Assembly (NCBI RefSeq): GCF_011947265.1 | Contig: NZ_JAATHD010000019.1 | Span: forward strand, 62,001-126,000 | Source: Paenibacillus sp. HB172176 | Lineage (GTDB): Bacteria > Bacillota > Bacilli > Paenibacillales > Paenibacillaceae | Reading direction: 5' to 3' | Length of the DNA: 64,000 nt | In this document: in pieces, positions 60,651-64,000 of the stretch | How the letters are laid out: each line of letters begins with the position of its first letter | Position numbering within the stretch: position 1 is the first letter of the stretch | Position numbers and translations under genes: made by a program | Notes under the pieces: generated by a model | What the model was told of the DNA's origin: nothing | The model's database searches: none | The model's input: only the letters and a program-made list of their open reading frames with translations

Positions 60651-62381
60651 ATGTGGAAACGATTGATCCCGAAAACCCTCACTTACCGACTATTCGCATC
60701 CTTCTTATTATTCATCGTCATTCCTTTCCTGGCGATTCAACTGTATAACTATGCACAGATCGAGAAGATTATCGGCAAGCAGCTGTCTGACAAAAATAAT
60801 GAACAGCTCGATTTTATTATGAATAACCTGGCTAATGTTCGGTCCAATCTGTTCGTGCATATGCTGCAAATCGAGCTGAATCCGGCCATTATGGGGCAAT
60901 TGGAGCAAGAGCAGGGCCAAGAGCCAGAGCGGATCGGCGTCCCCGATCAAGAAGAACAAATCATTCCCGCATTGCAGCAATACCGCGAGCAATATAGACC
61001 TTACGGAGAGGATTATGTGCAGTTTGAAATTGTTGATCGGCAGGGCTTTGTTCATGGCAGCATGGACGCTCAGGCAATCGAGGACCCGGACATGCAGCAA
61101 TCGCACGTATTTCGCGAGCTGGAGCAGGGGGAGGAGGATTTTCGCTGGGTATTAAAGGACAAGCTGTTCTTGTATGCTCTGATACAGTCCGATGACAAGA
61201 TTGCAGGATGGCTCAAAATCACTTTCGATTATGCAGGATGGCTCGACAGCTTCAGCCGCAATCTGCTCATTCAGCAGGATTATATGATTCTGGACGGGAA
61301 CGGCCGCATTCTGGCGCAGACCGATTCCAATGCACGCTTGGACGAGAATGTCATTGCCCGCATTCTGAAGACTGATCAGGAGAAGGCCTCCTTCATCGAT
61401 CAGAAGAACGCGTCGCTGGTTAACGCCGGGTACGTCAGATCACTTGATTTCCATATTGCCTCCATGTTCACCCTGGATCTGTATTTCGGCAGTCTCGATC
61501 AGATCAAGAAGCAGCTTATCACGACCTTCATTATTACCGTATTGGTGTTCGTGTTCATCACCTTCGCCATCTCTTCGAGCATAACGCGGCCGCTGAAGCT
61601 TCTGCAGAAGAAGATGTCGGACATGGTGCAGGAGAATTTCCAGAAGTCCAAAATTTCCGAGCACAGCTATCAGGGAGAAATCCTGACTCTGGCCCAAACC
61701 TTCAATCGGATGGTCAACGATATTCAAGAGCTGATTCAGCAGCTCAAGATGGAGGTCAGGGAGAGAGAGGCCATTCGTCTGCAGATGCTTCTCATTCAGA
61801 TGAATCCTCATTTCCTGTTGAATACATTGAATTTGATCAAGTGGAGCGCGCTTGAGAAAGAGGATCGGGAGACGGCGGAAATTTGCATTGCGCTCGGGAC
61901 ATTGCTGGAGCAAAGTCTGGCGTCGGATGTAGAGATCATTCATCTGCATAAGGAGCTGGAGCTGCTGCAAGCCTACGATTATATTCAGCAGATTCGCTTC
62001 GGAGGGCGGTATCGCATCCGCTATGAGTTTCAAGAAGAGCTGAACTACGCGCTGGTGCCGAAGTTTATTCTGCAGCCGCTTGTCGAGAACGCGATCAATT
62101 ACGGCTTCGCGCAGCTGAAGAGGGACGGGGTTATTACGATACGAGCCTATACGCGCGAGCAAATTCTCATTCTCGAGGTCGAGGATAACGGAGTCGGATA
62201 TCGGGCCCGGGAGAAGACGGACAAACGCAAGCGCAAGGGAATCGGCCTCGCCAATATTCAGGAGCGTCTAGCGTTGTTGTTCCGCCACGAGGGCGAATTG
62301 ACGATCGAGGAAGTTAATCCGGGAACCTGCGTGACCATTCGGATGCCGCTGTTGCTGTCGGCCCCGAAGGAATTGGAATGA
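60651..62381 (+). CDS. YesM-type sensor histidine kinase
   Basis: A 576-residue membrane histidine kinase of the YesM/LytS type: first helix about 13-33 (LFASFLLFIVIPFLAIQL), an outside sensor of about 240 residues, a second helix (about 288-308, ITTFIITVLVFVFITFAIS), a HAMP linker, the phosphoacceptor box QMNPHFLLNTLNLIKW with H387, and the ATP-binding domain with N-box LVENAINYGF and G-boxes DNGVGY and GIGLANIQERL. It signals to the response regulator encoded 15 bases downstream. The outside stimulus is unknown but is probably a sugar, as in other such pairs beside glycan loci. The ATG follows GGGAGGAAG. Confidence 0.94.
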   Translation: MWKRLIPKTLTYRLFASFLLFIVIPFLAIQLYNYAQIEKIIGKQLSDKNNEQLDFIMNNLANVRSNLFVHMLQIELNPAIMGQLEQEQGQEPERIGVPDQEEQIIPALQQYREQYRPYGEDYVQFEIVDRQGFVHGSMDAQAIEDPDMQQSHVFRELEQGEEDFRWVLKDKLFLYALIQSDDKIAGWLKITFDYAGWLDSFSRNLLIQQDYMILDGNGRILAQTDSNARLDENVIARILKTDQEKASFIDQKNASLVNAGYVRSLDFHIASMFTLDLYFGSLDQIKKQLITTFIITVLVFVFITFAISSSITRPLKLLQKKMSDMVQENFQKSKISEHSYQGEILTLAQTFNRMVNDIQELIQQLKMEVREREAIRLQMLLIQMNPHFLLNTLNLIKWSALEKEDRETAEICIALGTLLEQSLASDVEIIHLHKELELLQAYDYIQQIRFGGRYRIRYEFQEELNYALVPKFILQPLVENAINYGFAQLKRDGVITIRAYTREQILILEVEDNGVGYRAREKTDKRKRKGIGLANIQERLALLFRHEGELTIEEVNPGTCVTIRMPLLLSAPKELE

Positions 62382-62396
62382 AGGGAGGGTGCCGGC

Positions 62397-63875
62397 ATGT
62401 GGAAAATCCTGTTGGTGGAGGATGAGCCGTATATTCGTCGTTCCCTGCGGAAGCAGATTGATTGGAACGGGCTTGGCTATGAGATCATCGGGGAAGCCGA
62501 TGACGGATTGCAGGCGCTGGAGATTATCAAATCGGAGAAGCCCGATCTGGTCATCACGGATATTATGATGCCGATGATGGACGGGCTGGAGCTGCTCAAG
62601 CAGACGCGGCAGCTTGGCGTCGACACGCGCTTCATTATGCTGACCTGCGTCAATGAATTCGATTATGCGAAGGAAGCTTTGGAGTATGGCGCATCGGGCT
62701 ATGTGTTGAAGCTGTCCATGTCTATCGAATCGCTTTGCAAGAAGCTCGGCGAGCTGGGGGCGGAGCTTCAAGCGGACAGGGAGCGGCGGGCAGAGCGATT
62801 CGGCGGCATCTGGAACAGCTTTTATGCCTCGTGGTGGGACGAATATATGTCTCACAGACTGCCGGTTGAAACAGATTCTCTCCAAGTTGCGCCAGAGCCA
62901 TCAGAACCATCTAAAGCTTCGGAGTATGAGGCCTGCACGCTTATCGTCTTTCTAGATGACGAGAAAGCCGAGATGCTCCTTAAAGCTCTCGGGGGTGATA
63001 TCGTCGGTAAGGAGATGCACGTGTTCCGTCGCGGCGGAATCATCTCCCTCTTCTGCTGGAGCGAATTCGCAGGCAGACGCAGCGAAGAGAAACCGGGCTG
63101 GCAGGATGCAATGGAAGGGCGAGCGGTCGTTAGAGGAATCGAGGCTTCGTGTCCAGAGCGAGTGAGGGAGGCATGGTTCCGCTCAATGGACCAGTTGCGT
63201 GACAAGTGGTACGGGGCGAAGAGCGGGTATGCCGCGCAAGCGGTCGCGAATCGTGTCATACCATGGGAGCTGGAGGGAAAGCTCATTCAGCTCATTGAGA
63301 AGGACAAGCTGAACGAAGCTTTTCTTGTGCTGGAGCAAATTTGGCTGCATTTCGAGGGTCAGGGCTTGCGCATTCCGATCGTGAAGGAGGAAGCCGTCCG
63401 CTTGGAGGCCATGCTGCTGAGCATTATGAGCATGGCCAGAGAAGATCATGAACAGCTGTGGCTGGCTCCCTCGCATGAAGAGCTTCTGCGAAGGATAGAG
63501 CTTCGGCTGGAGGAGGCGCAGCATGAACGGATGCTGGAGACGCATGAGTATACCGACCATGAGGAGATCAACAAGATTATCGGATATATTCATCAGTATT
63601 ACGATAAGGAAATTACGCTGAAGTCGATGGCGGAGCTCGTCAATATGGACGAGCATTATGTGAGCGGCTTGTTCAAGCGCAAGACGGGCGACACCTTGAT
63701 TAACTTTCTTCAGAAATATCGAATCGAACGGGCGAAGCGGTTTTTGACGAATACGGATGTTCCCATCCATGAAATCGGGCGTCAGGTCGGCTTTGCCAAT
63801 GACAACTATTTCTCCAAGATTTTTCGCAGATGGGCGGATATGACGCCAAGCGATTTCAGGAAGCTTCACACTTAA
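62397..63875 (+). CDS. YesN-type response regulator (receiver plus AraC)
   Basis: A 492-residue regulator: N-terminal receiver domain (about 1-120, ILLVEDEPYIRRSLRKQI with the acidic pair, phosphorylated D55 in LVITDIMMPMMDGLELL, LTCVNEFDYAKEALEYGASGYVLK), a long middle region and a C-terminal AraC DNA-binding domain (about 390-492) with ITLKSMAELVNMDEHYVSGLFKRK and VPIHEIGRQVGFANDNYFSKIFRRWADMTPSDFR. It receives phosphate from the YesM-type kinase. Its targets may be genes beyond the window end or the glycan operons upstream. An ATG with GGGAGGGTG upstream, ten bases away. Confidence 0.95.
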   Translation: MWKILLVEDEPYIRRSLRKQIDWNGLGYEIIGEADDGLQALEIIKSEKPDLVITDIMMPMMDGLELLKQTRQLGVDTRFIMLTCVNEFDYAKEALEYGASGYVLKLSMSIESLCKKLGELGAELQADRERRAERFGGIWNSFYASWWDEYMSHRLPVETDSLQVAPEPSEPSKASEYEACTLIVFLDDEKAEMLLKALGGDIVGKEMHVFRRGGIISLFCWSEFAGRRSEEKPGWQDAMEGRAVVRGIEASCPERVREAWFRSMDQLRDKWYGAKSGYAAQAVANRVIPWELEGKLIQLIEKDKLNEAFLVLEQIWLHFEGQGLRIPIVKEEAVRLEAMLLSIMSMAREDHEQLWLAPSHEELLRRIELRLEEAQHERMLETHEYTDHEEINKIIGYIHQYYDKEITLKSMAELVNMDEHYVSGLFKRKTGDTLINFLQKYRIERAKRFLTNTDVPIHEIGRQVGFANDNYFSKIFRRWADMTPSDFRKLHT

Positions 63876-63956
63876 ATGTGGCTGTCAATAATGCAGCTCT
63901 CAAGTCAGCGCCACAGGGGTAACGTATCCGGCGGATTGGAAGAAGCCAGGCAAAAT

Positions 63957-64000
63957 CTAACGAAGACTCACAGCGTTATTTCCCTCCTAACGCCCACTGT
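63957..64000. repeat. Partial repeat resembling family C, cut by window end
   Basis: CTAACGAAGACTCACAGCGT followed by TATTT resembles the left arm at 11152, and CCTAACGCCCACTGT at the edge could begin a second left arm. The rest is outside the window. Confidence 0.4.

Overview
The window looks like chromosomal DNA of an endospore-forming member of the Paenibacillaceae (Paenibacillus, Cohnella or close kin). This rests on gene content: a spore photoproduct lyase, the yhbD-yhbE-yhbF bactofilin cluster, several LplB/LplC-type sugar permeases with lipoprotein binding proteins, large membrane-anchored AraC regulators, a YesM/YesN pair and very large secreted modular glycosidases. Strong Shine-Dalgarno sequences with frequent GTG and TTG starts fit this too. 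No rRNA, tRNA, prophage, transposase or CRISPR array was seen.

Layout. 1-4.7 kb (minus strand): a MurNAc salvage locus with an RpiR regulator, murQ, a sugar-binding lipoprotein and a permease cut by the window edge. 4.9-11 kb: a Bax-inhibitor-like membrane protein, a secreted GH87-type alpha-1,3-glucanase candidate and four small proteins of unknown function. 11.3-13.6 kb: a marR-MFS efflux operon with a clear promoter and a perfect palindromic operator. 13.6-14.5 kb: gene-free DNA filled with structured repeats. 15.1-18.7 kb: an SsuABC-type ABC transporter with cysteine synthase, a sulfur-acquisition operon.

18.9-33.2 kb is a glycan utilisation locus: a membrane AraC regulator, a 1759-residue secreted clan GH-A glycosidase with five repeated beta-sandwich modules, a cytoplasmic GH63/GH37-like enzyme, two permeases, a binding lipoprotein and a cytoplasmic Cys-type sulfatase whose start overlaps the binding-protein stop. 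Together they suggest extracellular depolymerisation, import of a sulfated oligosaccharide and desulfation inside the cell. 33.3-39 kb holds housekeeping and accessory genes (splB, a YjbR-like protein, a LysR regulator facing a MetX-like hydrolase, a BCCT transporter). 39.2-43 kb holds yhbDEF plus an MFS exporter.

43-63.9 kb is a second glycan locus: two divergent secreted beta-helix enzymes (GH141-like), a cytoplasmic toroid-type enzyme of unrecognised family, two permeases, a binding lipoprotein, a membrane AraC regulator and a YesM/YesN two-component pair. Neither glycan locus carries its own transport ATPase, so a shared MsmX-type ATPase elsewhere is likely.

The most unusual non-coding signal is a set of intergenic elements, in two or three sequence families, that share one architecture: two left arms followed by two right arms, able to form nested hairpins. 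In one family the paired arms change together between copies.
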